From Actinocrinis sp035653575 (GTDB lineage Bacteria; Actinomycetota; Actinomycetes; Streptomycetales; Catenulisporaceae): a stretch of DNA of 64,000 nt. This document shows, one piece after another, positions 43,721 to 51,708 of the stretch. A program made the position numbers and the translations under genes. Within the stretch, counting starts at the first letter, position 1; each line of letters begins with the position of its first letter. Under the pieces are notes generated by a model that worked only from the letters and a program-made list of their open reading frames with translations, was not told the DNA's origin and did not search any database. The stretch is taken from positions 1-64,000 of the forward strand of contig NZ_DASRBQ010000003.1 in the NCBI RefSeq assembly GCF_035653575.1. Direction: 5' to 3'.

Positions 43721-43745
43721 AGGGGTGGAGCGGCTTGTCAGGCGG

Positions 43746-45449
43746 TCACGCCGCGGTCGCGGACCCGCCGCCGAGTTGGGCCAGCTGCTCGCTGATCAAC
43801 TGCTCGTGCGCGGCCACGTCCGCCCGCGCCTTGCGCGGGCTCCAGCGTCCCGCCATCAGGAAGATCGCCGGGATGAAGACCGCCTCGCCGCCGAGGCACA
43901 CCCACCACCAGGTCTGCCAGTTCTTCGGGTTCTGCGCCGCGGCCTGCTGCACCGCCGGGCCGTACTGGCCGAGGACGGCGAGCTGCGGCGCGGCCTTCTG
44001 GACGATCAGCAGGTTGGGAATGCCGACCTCCTGGGCCGCCTGAGCCTGGAGCGCCGGCGGGATCTGGTTGGGCGGGTACTGCTGCAGCTGGGCGAACAGC
44101 TTCGGGTGCTGCTGCACGATCGCCAGCGCCGGTCCGGCCTGCGCCTGCGCGGCGGCTACCTGCGCGCCGTGGTCGACCAGCGGCGTCGCGCTGGAGACCA
44201 CGATGGGCAGGATCGCCGAGGAGATCGCGACGACCGCGCGGATGATCCAGCCGTACACCGCAAGGCCGGTCGCGGTGGCGGCCGGATTGCGCCGCTCGAC
44301 GGTCTCGGTGAAGCTCGCCATCCACGGCGCGTAGGTGAAGCCGCCGAAGATGCCGACCCCGGCGACCAGCAGCGCGAAGGTGTAGTAACTGGTCTGCGGC
44401 CTGGTCGCGGCGAGGGCGAACGGGATCAGCACGCCGATCGAGGCCACCGCGCCGATGAGCATGAACGGCTTACGCACCTTGGCCCAGTCGGACAGCAGCC
44501 CGACCACCACGAGGCTGACCGCGTTCGCCGCCCAGTACCAGTTGAGCAGGCCGGCCGTGCGCTGCACCGAGTAGCCGAAGGTGGTGACGAAGTAGACGGT
44601 GAAGGAGCCCACCGCGGCGAAGTAGAGCAGGAGGAAGAGGCTAATGGCGAGCGCGGAGGAGAGGATGTCGGTGCGCAGCATCTGCCGCCAGTGGCCGCGC
44701 AGGGCCGCCTCGGTGTCAAGGCCCTGAGCCCTGGCCTCGATCAGCGCCCGGTCGCGCAGGCTCACCATGATCTGGTCGCGCAGCTGCGGGGACAGCTCGC
44801 GCAGGCCGAACAGGGCGATGACGAAGGCCAGCAGGCCGGCCCAGCCGGCGTAGCGGAACTCGTCCTGCCAGGTCGTCGAGCCCGAATACGTGTGGCTGGT
44901 CACGGCCGTGACGACCAGGCTGCCGACCACCGGTCCCATGGTCCAGTAGCCCATCGCCGAGGCGCGCCCGAGCTGCGGGGAGAAGTCGCGAACGAGCGCA
45001 GGGGTGGTGACCAGGATGATGCCCTCGACGAAGCTGACCAGGGCGATCAAGAACAGGAACATGCCCTTGGAGCCCGCGTTGGGCACCGCGAAGGCGACCA
45101 GCGCGCCGGTGATCAGCAGGCCGTACACGGTCAGGTTGGCGCGGCCCCAGCGATCCGCGAGACCGGCGAGAAGGGAGGCGAACGCGCCGACGGCGTTCCC
45201 GATGACGGACACGTACACGAAGTACGTGAACGTCATGTTGTAGTGCGTGATGATCGCGGTCGAGACCGCGTACTGGATGTAGAGCTCGTAATAGAGGACC
45301 ACGGTCGCCACGACCACGATCGCGAGGTAGGCGTACCGTGCCGCGGTGTCCGGATACCTGGTCAGCTGCCGGTGCCACAGCGCGTTCGCGGCGCGTGGGG
45401 TGGCGGGGCTTGGGGTGGCGGGAATTCCTTCCGTTGCTGAAGCGGACAT
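43746..45449 (-). CDS. MFS transporter with large extracytoplasmic loop
   Basis: Major facilitator protein of 567 residues with twelve apparent helices (AIVVVATVVLYYELYIQYAV onward). An unusual feature is a roughly 85-residue Gln/Ala/Pro-rich insertion at about 425-508 (VAAAQAQAGPALAIVQQHPK, QYPPNQIPPALQAQAAQEVG) before the last helix, not common in MFS proteins. AGGAGGT lies 9 nt before the ATG. The promoter region carries a copy of the TetR palindrome found at the fadD promoter. Control with acyl-CoA genes suggests a carboxylic-acid, acyl or similar substrate, though the substrate is not readable. The MFS part is sure, the role inferred. Confidence 0.85.
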   Translation of the reverse strand: MSASATEGIPATPSPATPRAANALWHRQLTRYPDTAARYAYLAIVVVATVVLYYELYIQYAVSTAIITHYNMTFTYFVYVSVIGNAVGAFASLLAGLADRWGRANLTVYGLLITGALVAFAVPNAGSKGMFLFLIALVSFVEGIILVTTPALVRDFSPQLGRASAMGYWTMGPVVGSLVVTAVTSHTYSGSTTWQDEFRYAGWAGLLAFVIALFGLRELSPQLRDQIMVSLRDRALIEARAQGLDTEAALRGHWRQMLRTDILSSALAISLFLLLYFAAVGSFTVYFVTTFGYSVQRTAGLLNWYWAANAVSLVVVGLLSDWAKVRKPFMLIGAVASIGVLIPFALAATRPQTSYYTFALLVAGVGIFGGFTYAPWMASFTETVERRNPAATATGLAVYGWIIRAVVAISSAILPIVVSSATPLVDHGAQVAAAQAQAGPALAIVQQHPKLFAQLQQYPPNQIPPALQAQAAQEVGIPNLLIVQKAAPQLAVLGQYGPAVQQAAAQNPKNWQTWWWVCLGGEAVFIPAIFLMAGRWSPRKARADVAAHEQLISEQLAQLGGGSATAA

Positions 45450-45513
45450 TGCTCTGGACCTCCTGAGCCGAAGGACTCACCACCGCACGACGCTGTGCGG
45501 CGGCGTGAGCGTA

Positions 45514-45531
45514 GTACCGACCGGACGGTAT
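45514..45531. promoter_or_regulatory. TetR-type operator at the MFS promoter
   Basis: GTACCGACCGGACGGTAT: half-sites match at 7 of 9 positions, and 13 of 18 bases equal the operator at 49334-49351. It lies 65 bp before the MFS start, and just beyond the tetR stop at 45608. Confidence 0.65.
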
Positions 45532-45607
45532 GGCTAGATGGGGCGGATGCCGTATTCGTCCGGTGGTGGGAGAGGGACGCTGAACGACGCGAACGGGATG
45601 TGCTGGA

Positions 45608-46231
45608 CTACTCGACGCGCAGCGAGGCGAGGAAGAGATCGGCGTAGTGCTCGGCGATCTGTTGCCGGGTGAGCCCGCCGTCGCGGTGGTACCAGGTGCC
45701 CAGCTGGTTGACCGAGCCGAAGAAGAAGTGCACGGCCAGGTCGGCGGGCACGTCCTTGCGGAAGGCCCCGTCCCGCTGGCCCTCCTCGACCAGCGCGCGG
45801 AACCGCTCGTGGTAGCGCCGCCGCTCGGCCCGCACCTGCGCGCGCTGCGGGTTCGGCAGCATGTGCACCGAGCGGAAGGAGACGATCGCCTCCTCGATCG
45901 AGTCCAGCGTGCTCTCCACCACGTCGGCCGCGGCTGCCCTGACTCGCTCCGCCGCCGTGCCGGGCCCGTCCGCGATCGCGTTGAGCCGCTCGGTCTGCCG
46001 GCCGAGCAGCCGGTGGTAGATCTCGTAGAGCAGGTCGTCCTTGGACGCGAAGTAGTGGTACATCGCGCCCTTGGTCACACCCGCCGCGGCCACGATCTCC
46101 TGTACCGACGTCCCCTCGACGCCCTGCGCGGCGAACAGGCGCAACGAGGCCGCGATCAAGCGCTCCTGGACCGGGAGCCGGGCCAGTTCCGGTGCGGGGG
46201 CGGGCGGCTCCTTGATCGGTGTCCGTGGCAT
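45608..46231 (-). CDS. TetR/AcrR family transcriptional repressor
   Basis: Ligand-responsive repressor of 207 residues. The helix-turn-helix is residues about 38-57 (VEGTSVQEIVAAAGVTKGAM, then YHYFASKDDLLYEIYHRLLG), a canonical TetR block. The C-terminal part has the TetR_C-like YHERFRALVEEGQRDGAF, plausibly binding an acyl-CoA. The ATG at 46231 is chosen; the frame continues to 46396 but overlaps the acyl-CoA dehydrogenase gene. It is the last gene of fadD-acad-tetR on the minus strand, so it would autoregulate through the palindrome upstream of fadD. Confidence 0.9.
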   Translation of the reverse strand: MPRTPIKEPPAPAPELARLPVQERLIAASLRLFAAQGVEGTSVQEIVAAAGVTKGAMYHYFASKDDLLYEIYHRLLGRQTERLNAIADGPGTAAERVRAAAADVVESTLDSIEEAIVSFRSVHMLPNPQRAQVRAERRRYHERFRALVEEGQRDGAFRKDVPADLAVHFFFGSVNQLGTWYHRDGGLTRQQIAEHYADLFLASLRVE

Positions 46232-46266
46232 GTCAGCAAGGGTATCGACATGCGCCGAACGGGCCG

Positions 46267-47520
46267 TCACGTGTTGCCACCCTGGCCGGGCGGATTCTGT
46301 CGATTCAAGTACGGCTTCAGTTCGGTACGCGCGACGGACCGGATGTGTACCTCGTCGGGTCCGTCGGCGATGCGCAGGGTGCGCAGCCCGGCCCACATCG
46401 CGGCCAGCGGGGTGTCATCGCTGACGCCGGCGCCACCGTGCACCTGGATTGCCTTGTCGACGACGTCCAACGCCACCCGCGGCGCGACCACCTTGATCGC
46501 GGCGATCTCGGTACGCGCGCTCTTGGTCCCGTAGCGGTCGATCAGCCACGCGGTCTTGAGCGTCAGCAGCCTGGCCTGCTCGATCGCCATCCGCGACTCG
46601 GCGATCCATTGCTGCACGACGCCCTGCGCGGCCACCGGCTTTCCGAAGGCGACCCGGCCGACCGCGCGCTCGCACATCAGCTCCAGCGCCCGCTCCGCCA
46701 TGCCGAGCGCGCGCATGCAGTGGTGGATGCGGCCGGGGCCGAGCCGCGCCTGCGCGATCGCGAAGCCGCCGCCCTCCTCGCCGATCAGGTTCGAGGCCGG
46801 GACCCGCACGCCGTCGAACACGATCTCGGCGTGGCCGTGCTGGTCCTGATAGCCGAAGACCGGCAGCGAGCGGACGACCTTCACACCTGGGGCGTCCAGC
46901 GGAACGAGCACCATCGACTGCTGGCGGTAGGCCGGCCCGTCCGGATCGGTCTTGCCCATGACGATCAGGATCTTGCAACGCGGATCCATCGCCCCGGAGG
47001 TCCACCACTTGCGTCCGGTGATGACGTACTCGTCGCCGTCGCGTTCGATCCGGGTCCTGATGTTCGAGGCGTCCGAGCTGGCCACCTCCGGCTCGGTCAT
47101 GCCGAAGCCGCTGCGGATCTCGCCGCGCAGCAGCGGGGCGAGCCAGCGCTCCTTCTGCTCGGGTGTGCCGAAAAGGTGCAGGACCTCCATGTTGCCGGTG
47201 TCCGGGGCCGCGCAGTTGAGCGCTTCGGGGGCGAGCTCGATCGAGCGTCCGGTCAGCTCGGCCAGCGGGGCGTAGTCGGTGACCGAGAGGCCGTGCCGCG
47301 GATCGGCGGAGTCGGGAAGGAAGAGGTTCCACAGCCCGCGTTCGCGCGCCGCGACCTTCAGGTCCTCGACGACCTGCGGCACGCGGTGTACGTCCCCTGC
47401 TTCGATGAGCGCGCGGCGCTGCGCGGCGTACACCGGTTCGGCGGGGTAGACGTGGCTGTCCATGAACGCCCGCAGGCGCTCCTGGTACTCCTTGCCCAGA
47501 GGGCTCGGCTCGAAGTCCAT
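46267..47520 (-). CDS. Acyl-CoA dehydrogenase, ACAD10/11-like
   Basis: FAD-dependent dehydrogenase (417 residues) that oxidises an acyl-CoA at C2-C3. Family marks are SGFGMTEPEVASSDASN and WWTSGAMDPRCKILIVMGKT, with RIHHCMRALGMAERALELMC and IQVHGGAGVSDDTPLAAMWA. The sequence pattern (the GRKWWTSGAMDPRC and VHGGAGVS segments) recalls the dehydrogenase half of ACAD10/11 and LvaC. It follows fadD by 33 bp and precedes tetR by 35 bp, so it belongs to the same operon. The C-terminus is RSVARTELKPYLNRQ. The substrate is probably a hydroxy- or branched acyl-CoA, an inference from context. Confidence 0.9.
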   Translation of the reverse strand: MDFEPSPLGKEYQERLRAFMDSHVYPAEPVYAAQRRALIEAGDVHRVPQVVEDLKVAARERGLWNLFLPDSADPRHGLSVTDYAPLAELTGRSIELAPEALNCAAPDTGNMEVLHLFGTPEQKERWLAPLLRGEIRSGFGMTEPEVASSDASNIRTRIERDGDEYVITGRKWWTSGAMDPRCKILIVMGKTDPDGPAYRQQSMVLVPLDAPGVKVVRSLPVFGYQDQHGHAEIVFDGVRVPASNLIGEEGGGFAIAQARLGPGRIHHCMRALGMAERALELMCERAVGRVAFGKPVAAQGVVQQWIAESRMAIEQARLLTLKTAWLIDRYGTKSARTEIAAIKVVAPRVALDVVDKAIQVHGGAGVSDDTPLAAMWAGLRTLRIADGPDEVHIRSVARTELKPYLNRQNPPGQGGNT

Positions 47521-47552
47521 CGCACATGCTCCTCGTCGATGCTGCTGCCTGC

Positions 47553-49292
47553 TTATGCGCCGGCGGCAGCGTCGGTGGTGGTTTCGGTGTCGGCTGTCGT
47601 GTCGGTGTCGGCTGTCGTTTCGATTTCACCGCGCGGGATGGCGTCGAGCTTCCGCACCTCGAGCGCGCCCTCCCGGTGCCGCGCGCGCAGCACCTTCTTG
47701 TCGAACTTGCCGACCGTGGTCTTCGGCACCTCGTCCACGAAGCTCCAGTAGTCCGGCACCTGCCACCTGGCCACCTTCCCGGCGAGGAAAGCGGCCAGCG
47801 CCTCGGGCGTCGCCGCCTCGCCGTCCGGTCCCGGCTTGCGCACGACGCAGGCCAGCGGCCGCTCGTCCCACTTCGGGTCCGGGATCGCGACCACGGCCGC
47901 CTCCAGCACGGCCGGGTGCGCGAGCAGCTGGTTCTCAAGCTCCACCGAGGAGATCCACTCGCCGCCGGACTTGATCAGATCCTTGACGCGGTCGGTGATC
48001 TGGAAGAAGCCGCGGTCGTCGATCGTGCCGAGGTCACCGGTGCGCAGCCAGCCGTCGTGGAATTTCTCCGGCGCGGGGTCCCGGTAGTACGAGCCGGTGA
48101 TCCACGGTCCGCGCACCTCGATCTCGCCGACCGACTCGCCGTCCCAGGGCAGTTCGGCGCCGCTGTCCACGTCGACGACCCGCATCTCCACGCCGGGCGC
48201 GACCCGGCCGGACTTGAGCCGCCACTCGACGTCTTCCGGCGTACCGGGCTCGACCCCGGCCGGCGGATGCGCCATTCCGGCCACCGGGCTGGTCTCGGTC
48301 ATGCCCCAGCCCTGGATGATGCGCAGGCCGTAGCGCTCCTCGAAGGCTTCGAGCAGGGCGCGCGGCGCGGCGGAACCGCCTGAGGTGGCCATGCGCAGCG
48401 AGGAGAGGTCGATCGGCCTCGCCTCGCCGTAGTTCAGGATCCAGTTCCAGATGGTGGGGACGGCGGAGGCGACGGTGGAACGCTCGGCCTCGATGAAGTT
48501 GACCAGGCCGTCAGGGCCCATATGCGGCCCAGGCATGTGCAGCGTGGTGCCGTTGAAGAAGGCGCCGTACGGAATGCCCCAGGCGTTCACGTGGAACATC
48601 GGCACGATCGTCAGGATCCGGTCGGACTCGGTGGTGCCCGCCATGCAGGCCGCCTGCCCGGCCAGCGCGTGCAGGAAGGTCGAGCGGTGCGAGTAGACCA
48701 CGCCCTTCGGGTCGCCAGTGGTCCCGCTGGTGTAGCACATCGCCGCCGCGGACCGCTCGTCGAGCTCAGGCCACTGATAGCCGGGCTGCTCGGCGGCGAG
48801 CACGTCCGCGTACCGCAGCACCTTGACTCCGGCCGGCAGGCCCGCGAACCGGTCCAGGTCCGCCTCGCCGACCACGATGTACGCCTCGACCCCGGTCAAC
48901 CCCGGCGCGATCGCGGCCAGCAGCGGCGCCAGGCTGCCGTCCACGATGATCACCCGGTCGCCGGCGTGCTGGATGATGTGCGCCAGTTGGTCACCGGGTA
49001 GCCGTATGTTGAGTGTGTGCAGCACCGCGCCCATGCAAGGCACCGCAAAGTAGGCCTCGAGGTGCTCCTGCGTGTTCCAGCAGAAGGTGCCGACCCGGTC
49101 GCCCGCGCCGATGCCGAGCCGAGCGAGCGCCGCGGCCAGCCGCTCGGCATTGCGGGCGATCTCGGCGTAGGTCGCGCGCCGCGCTTTCGTGCCCTCCCAG
49201 GTGACGCATTCGCTGCCGCCGTAGATCCGCGAGCCGTGCCGCAGGATCGCGGTGATGGTCAGCGGGTATTCCTGCATCGTGCTGAAGATCAT
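47553..49292 (-). CDS. AMP-forming fatty acyl-CoA synthetase (FadD-like)
   Basis: ATP-dependent acyl-CoA ligase of 579 residues. The AMP-binding P-loop is YTSGTTGDPKGVVYS (about 185), followed by WGMTET, TGDLGTIDDRGFFQITDR and IKSGGEWISSVE. The C-terminal lysine of K-T-x-x-G-K-F (KTTVGKFDKKVLR) is present. An extra C-terminal tail of Thr/Asp/Ala repeats (about 25 residues: TADTDTTADTETTTDA) is an 18-bp coding repeat. It activates carboxylic acids for the dehydrogenases of this locus. The gene begins the operon fadD-acad-tetR, and the palindromic operator lies 42 bp before its start. Confidence 0.9.
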   Translation of the reverse strand: MIFSTMQEYPLTITAILRHGSRIYGGSECVTWEGTKARRATYAEIARNAERLAAALARLGIGAGDRVGTFCWNTQEHLEAYFAVPCMGAVLHTLNIRLPGDQLAHIIQHAGDRVIIVDGSLAPLLAAIAPGLTGVEAYIVVGEADLDRFAGLPAGVKVLRYADVLAAEQPGYQWPELDERSAAAMCYTSGTTGDPKGVVYSHRSTFLHALAGQAACMAGTTESDRILTIVPMFHVNAWGIPYGAFFNGTTLHMPGPHMGPDGLVNFIEAERSTVASAVPTIWNWILNYGEARPIDLSSLRMATSGGSAAPRALLEAFEERYGLRIIQGWGMTETSPVAGMAHPPAGVEPGTPEDVEWRLKSGRVAPGVEMRVVDVDSGAELPWDGESVGEIEVRGPWITGSYYRDPAPEKFHDGWLRTGDLGTIDDRGFFQITDRVKDLIKSGGEWISSVELENQLLAHPAVLEAAVVAIPDPKWDERPLACVVRKPGPDGEAATPEALAAFLAGKVARWQVPDYWSFVDEVPKTTVGKFDKKVLRARHREGALEVRKLDAIPRGEIETTADTDTTADTETTTDAAAGA

Positions 49293-49333
49293 CGTGGCGC
49301 CTTCCGACAGCGTCGTTGCTGGGGGTAGCCGAC

Positions 49334-49351
49334 GTACCGACTAGTCGGTAC
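49334..49351. promoter_or_regulatory. Perfect 18-bp TetR-type operator between fadD and APH genes
   Basis: GTACCGACTAGTCGGTAC is a perfect palindrome. It lies in the 109-bp gap between divergent genes, 42 bp before fadD and 51 bp before the APH gene, so one repressor dimer or pair can shut both directions. Confidence 0.85.
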
Positions 49352-49401
49352 TGTTCCACCGAGCCGTACTCCGTGCAAGCCCCCCGAGCGAGGTACCCGA
49401 G

Positions 49402-50493
49402 ATGAGCAACCCCGCCGCGCCGCCCGGCCGCGAAGAGGCGCCCGACGGCGCGGATCCGCCCGGCCTGGCGCTGGCGCCGCTGCGCGCCTACCTGGCCGAA
49501 CACGAGGCGGACCTCGACGCGGACCTCGGTGACGGAGCGCTGGGCGCGCAGCTGATCGCGGGCGGCAAGTCGAACCTCACCTACATCCTGCGCGGTCGGC
49601 GAAACGGCGCCCCGGCCTCGTGGGTGCTGCGCCGTCCGCCGCTCGGGCACGTGCTGGCCACCGCGCACGACATGACCCGCGAGTTCCGGGTCCTGTCCGC
49701 GCTGGCGCCGACCGGCGTGCCGGTGCCCAAGGTGCACCTGCTGTGCGAGGACGCCGAGGTGATCGGTGCGCCCTTCTACGTGATGGAGTTCGTCGAGGGC
49801 ACGGTCTATCGGGAAAAGTCGCAGACGGCCACGCTGACCGCGGAGCGCGCCCGGGCGATGTCCTGGGCGCTGATGGACGTGCTCGCGGACCTGCACGCGG
49901 TCGATCCGGCCAAGGTCGGGCTCGGCGACTTCGGCCGGCCGGAGGGCTATCTGGATCGGCAGGTCGCACGCTGGGGCAAGCAGTTGGCGGCCTCGCGCAG
50001 CCGCGAGGTTCCTGGCATCGACGCACTGCACGAAGCGCTCGGCGACGCGATCCCGCAGTCGCAGCGTGCTGCGATCGTGCACGGCGACTACCGGCTCGAC
50101 AACGCGATCGTGGACGACGAGGACCGGATCGCCGCGGTGCTTGACTGGGAGATGGCCACGCTCGGCGACCCGCTCGCTGACCTGGGCCTGCTCTGCGTGT
50201 ACTGGACCGAACTGGAAACGCTGGGCGCCGGAAAGGCGCTGACTTCAGCGGTCGACAGCGCCGCGGGCTTCCCGGCGCAGGACGAGCTGATCGAGCGGTA
50301 CGCCGCCCGCAGCGGCCTCGACGTGACCCCGTTGCCCTGGTACATCGCGTTCGGCTACTTCAAGCTCGCCGTGATCGCGGAGGGCATCTACTACCGCTAT
50401 CTGAGCGGCCAGACCGTCGGATCAGGCTTCGAAGGAATGGGCGATCTGGTGCCCGCGCTGGTTCGGCGCGGCCTGGACACCCTCGCCGCGTGA
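49402..50493 (+). CDS. APH-fold acyl-CoA kinase-like protein (LvaA/ACAD10/11 N-domain type)
   Basis: Aminoglycoside-phosphotransferase-fold kinase of 363 residues. Residues 54-61 read GGKSNLTY, the nucleotide-loop sequence of ACAD10/11-like kinases. The catalytic loop is HGDYRLDN (227-234) with Asp229 and Asn234, and the metal-binding DWE is at 248-250 (VLDWEMATLGDP). In animals this domain is fused to an acyl-CoA dehydrogenase (ACAD10/11), and LvaA in Pseudomonas putida phosphorylates 4-hydroxyacyl-CoAs. Here it is followed by two dehydrogenase genes and divergent from another, which favours that role over antibiotic resistance. It heads a plus-strand operon of three genes. Confidence 0.88.
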   Translation: MSNPAAPPGREEAPDGADPPGLALAPLRAYLAEHEADLDADLGDGALGAQLIAGGKSNLTYILRGRRNGAPASWVLRRPPLGHVLATAHDMTREFRVLSALAPTGVPVPKVHLLCEDAEVIGAPFYVMEFVEGTVYREKSQTATLTAERARAMSWALMDVLADLHAVDPAKVGLGDFGRPEGYLDRQVARWGKQLAASRSREVPGIDALHEALGDAIPQSQRAAIVHGDYRLDNAIVDDEDRIAAVLDWEMATLGDPLADLGLLCVYWTELETLGAGKALTSAVDSAAGFPAQDELIERYAARSGLDVTPLPWYIAFGYFKLAVIAEGIYYRYLSGQTVGSGFEGMGDLVPALVRRGLDTLAA

Positions 50494-50508
50494 GAAAGGA
50501 GGCTGCTG

Positions 50509-51708
50509 ATGTCGCTGCAGCAGCGAATCAAGACCCTGCTGGAAGAGCACGATCCGGCGAGTACGCCCCGGCTGGACTTCCTGCGCGCCCAGTTCGACGC
50601 CGGACTGGCCTGGGTGCACTTCCCGGTCGGGCTCGGCGGGCTCGACGCGCCACGCGAACAGCAGCGGATCGTGGATGAGGCGCTGGCCGCGGCCGGAGCG
50701 CCGGACAACGACCCGCACCGCATCGGCATCGGGCTCGGCATGGCGGCGCCGACGATCCTCGCGCACGGCACCGACGAGCAGCGCCGCCGCTTCCTGCGCC
50801 CGCTGTGGACCGGCGAGGAGGTGTGGTGCCAGCTGTTCAGCGAGCCCGGCGCCGGCTCCGATCTCGCGGGCCTGGCCACCAAGGCGGTGCGCGAGAACCC
50901 CGGCGACGAGGGCTCCGACTGGATCGTGACCGGCCAGAAGGTGTGGACCTCGATGGCGCACGAGGCGCGCTGGGCCATCCTGATCGCGCGCACCGATCCA
51001 GCCGTGCCGAAACACAAGGGCCTGACATACTTCGTCTGCGACATGACCGACCCCGGCGTCGAAGTACGACCGCTGCGACAAATCACCGGCGAGGCCGAGT
51101 TCAACGAGGTCTTCCTGACCGGCGTGCGCATCCCCGACTCGCTTCGGCTCGGCCCGGTCGGCGCGGGCTGGGCCGTCGCGCAGACCACGCTGATGAACGA
51201 GCGGGTCGCCATCGGCGGCGGCGCGCAGCCGCGAGAGGGCGGGGTGATCGGCGTCGTCGCCAAGGCCTGGCGGGAGCGCCCGGAACTGCGCACGGCCGCG
51301 GCGCACGACACGCTGCTCGACCTCTGGGTGCAGGCGGAAGCCGCGCGGCTGACCGCGACCCGGCTGCGCCAGCAGTTGGCCGAGGGGCAGCCGGGTCCCG
51401 AGGGCTCGGCCGCCAAGCTCGCGTTCGCCCGCCTCAACCAGGAGATCTCAGGCTTCGAGGCCGACCTGCTGGGCGAGGAGGGCCTGCGCTACGACGACTG
51501 GACCACCGAGCGGTGGACGACCGACCGGCCGACCACGGTCGACTTCGCTGGCCGTGGCGCCGGATACCGCTACCTGCGCGCCAAGGGCAACTCGATCGAG
51601 GGCGGCACCTCGGAGATCCTGCGCAACATCATCGCCGAGCGCGTGCTCGGTCTTCCCCCGGAGATCCGGGTCGACAAGGACGTCGCGTGGAAGGACCTGG
51701 CCCAGTGA
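50509..51708 (+). CDS. Acyl-CoA dehydrogenase, first of a pair
   Basis: FAD flavoenzyme of 399 residues. Visible marks are QLFSEPGAGSDLAGLATKAV, the FAD-contact VWTSMAHEARWAILIARTDP, and the C-terminal active-site segment SIEGGTSEILRNIIAERVLG with the catalytic Glu in SIEGGTSE. A very strong ribosome site AGAAAGGAGG lies just before the ATG at 50509, 15 bp after the APH stop. Its stop overlaps the next start (GTGA, 51705-51708), so the two dehydrogenases are expressed together and may form an alpha2-beta2 enzyme, as paired FadE proteins do in Mycobacterium. Confidence 0.9.
   Translation: MSLQQRIKTLLEEHDPASTPRLDFLRAQFDAGLAWVHFPVGLGGLDAPREQQRIVDEALAAAGAPDNDPHRIGIGLGMAAPTILAHGTDEQRRRFLRPLWTGEEVWCQLFSEPGAGSDLAGLATKAVRENPGDEGSDWIVTGQKVWTSMAHEARWAILIARTDPAVPKHKGLTYFVCDMTDPGVEVRPLRQITGEAEFNEVFLTGVRIPDSLRLGPVGAGWAVAQTTLMNERVAIGGGAQPREGGVIGVVAKAWRERPELRTAAAHDTLLDLWVQAEAARLTATRLRQQLAEGQPGPEGSAAKLAFARLNQEISGFEADLLGEEGLRYDDWTTERWTTDRPTTVDFAGRGAGYRYLRAKGNSIEGGTSEILRNIIAERVLGLPPEIRVDKDVAWKDLAQ

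Noticed and set aside
43347..45440. A 697-codon plus-strand open frame opposite the MFS and antiporter genes.
   Set aside because: Arg/Gly/His/Asp-rich shadow of the high-GC opposite strand, no ribosome site, and both minus-strand genes have clear family motifs.
50805..51704. Upstream extension of the second acyl-CoA dehydrogenase frame.
   Set aside because: Overlaps the first dehydrogenase in another phase; the GTG at 51705 coupled to the preceding stop is the natural start.
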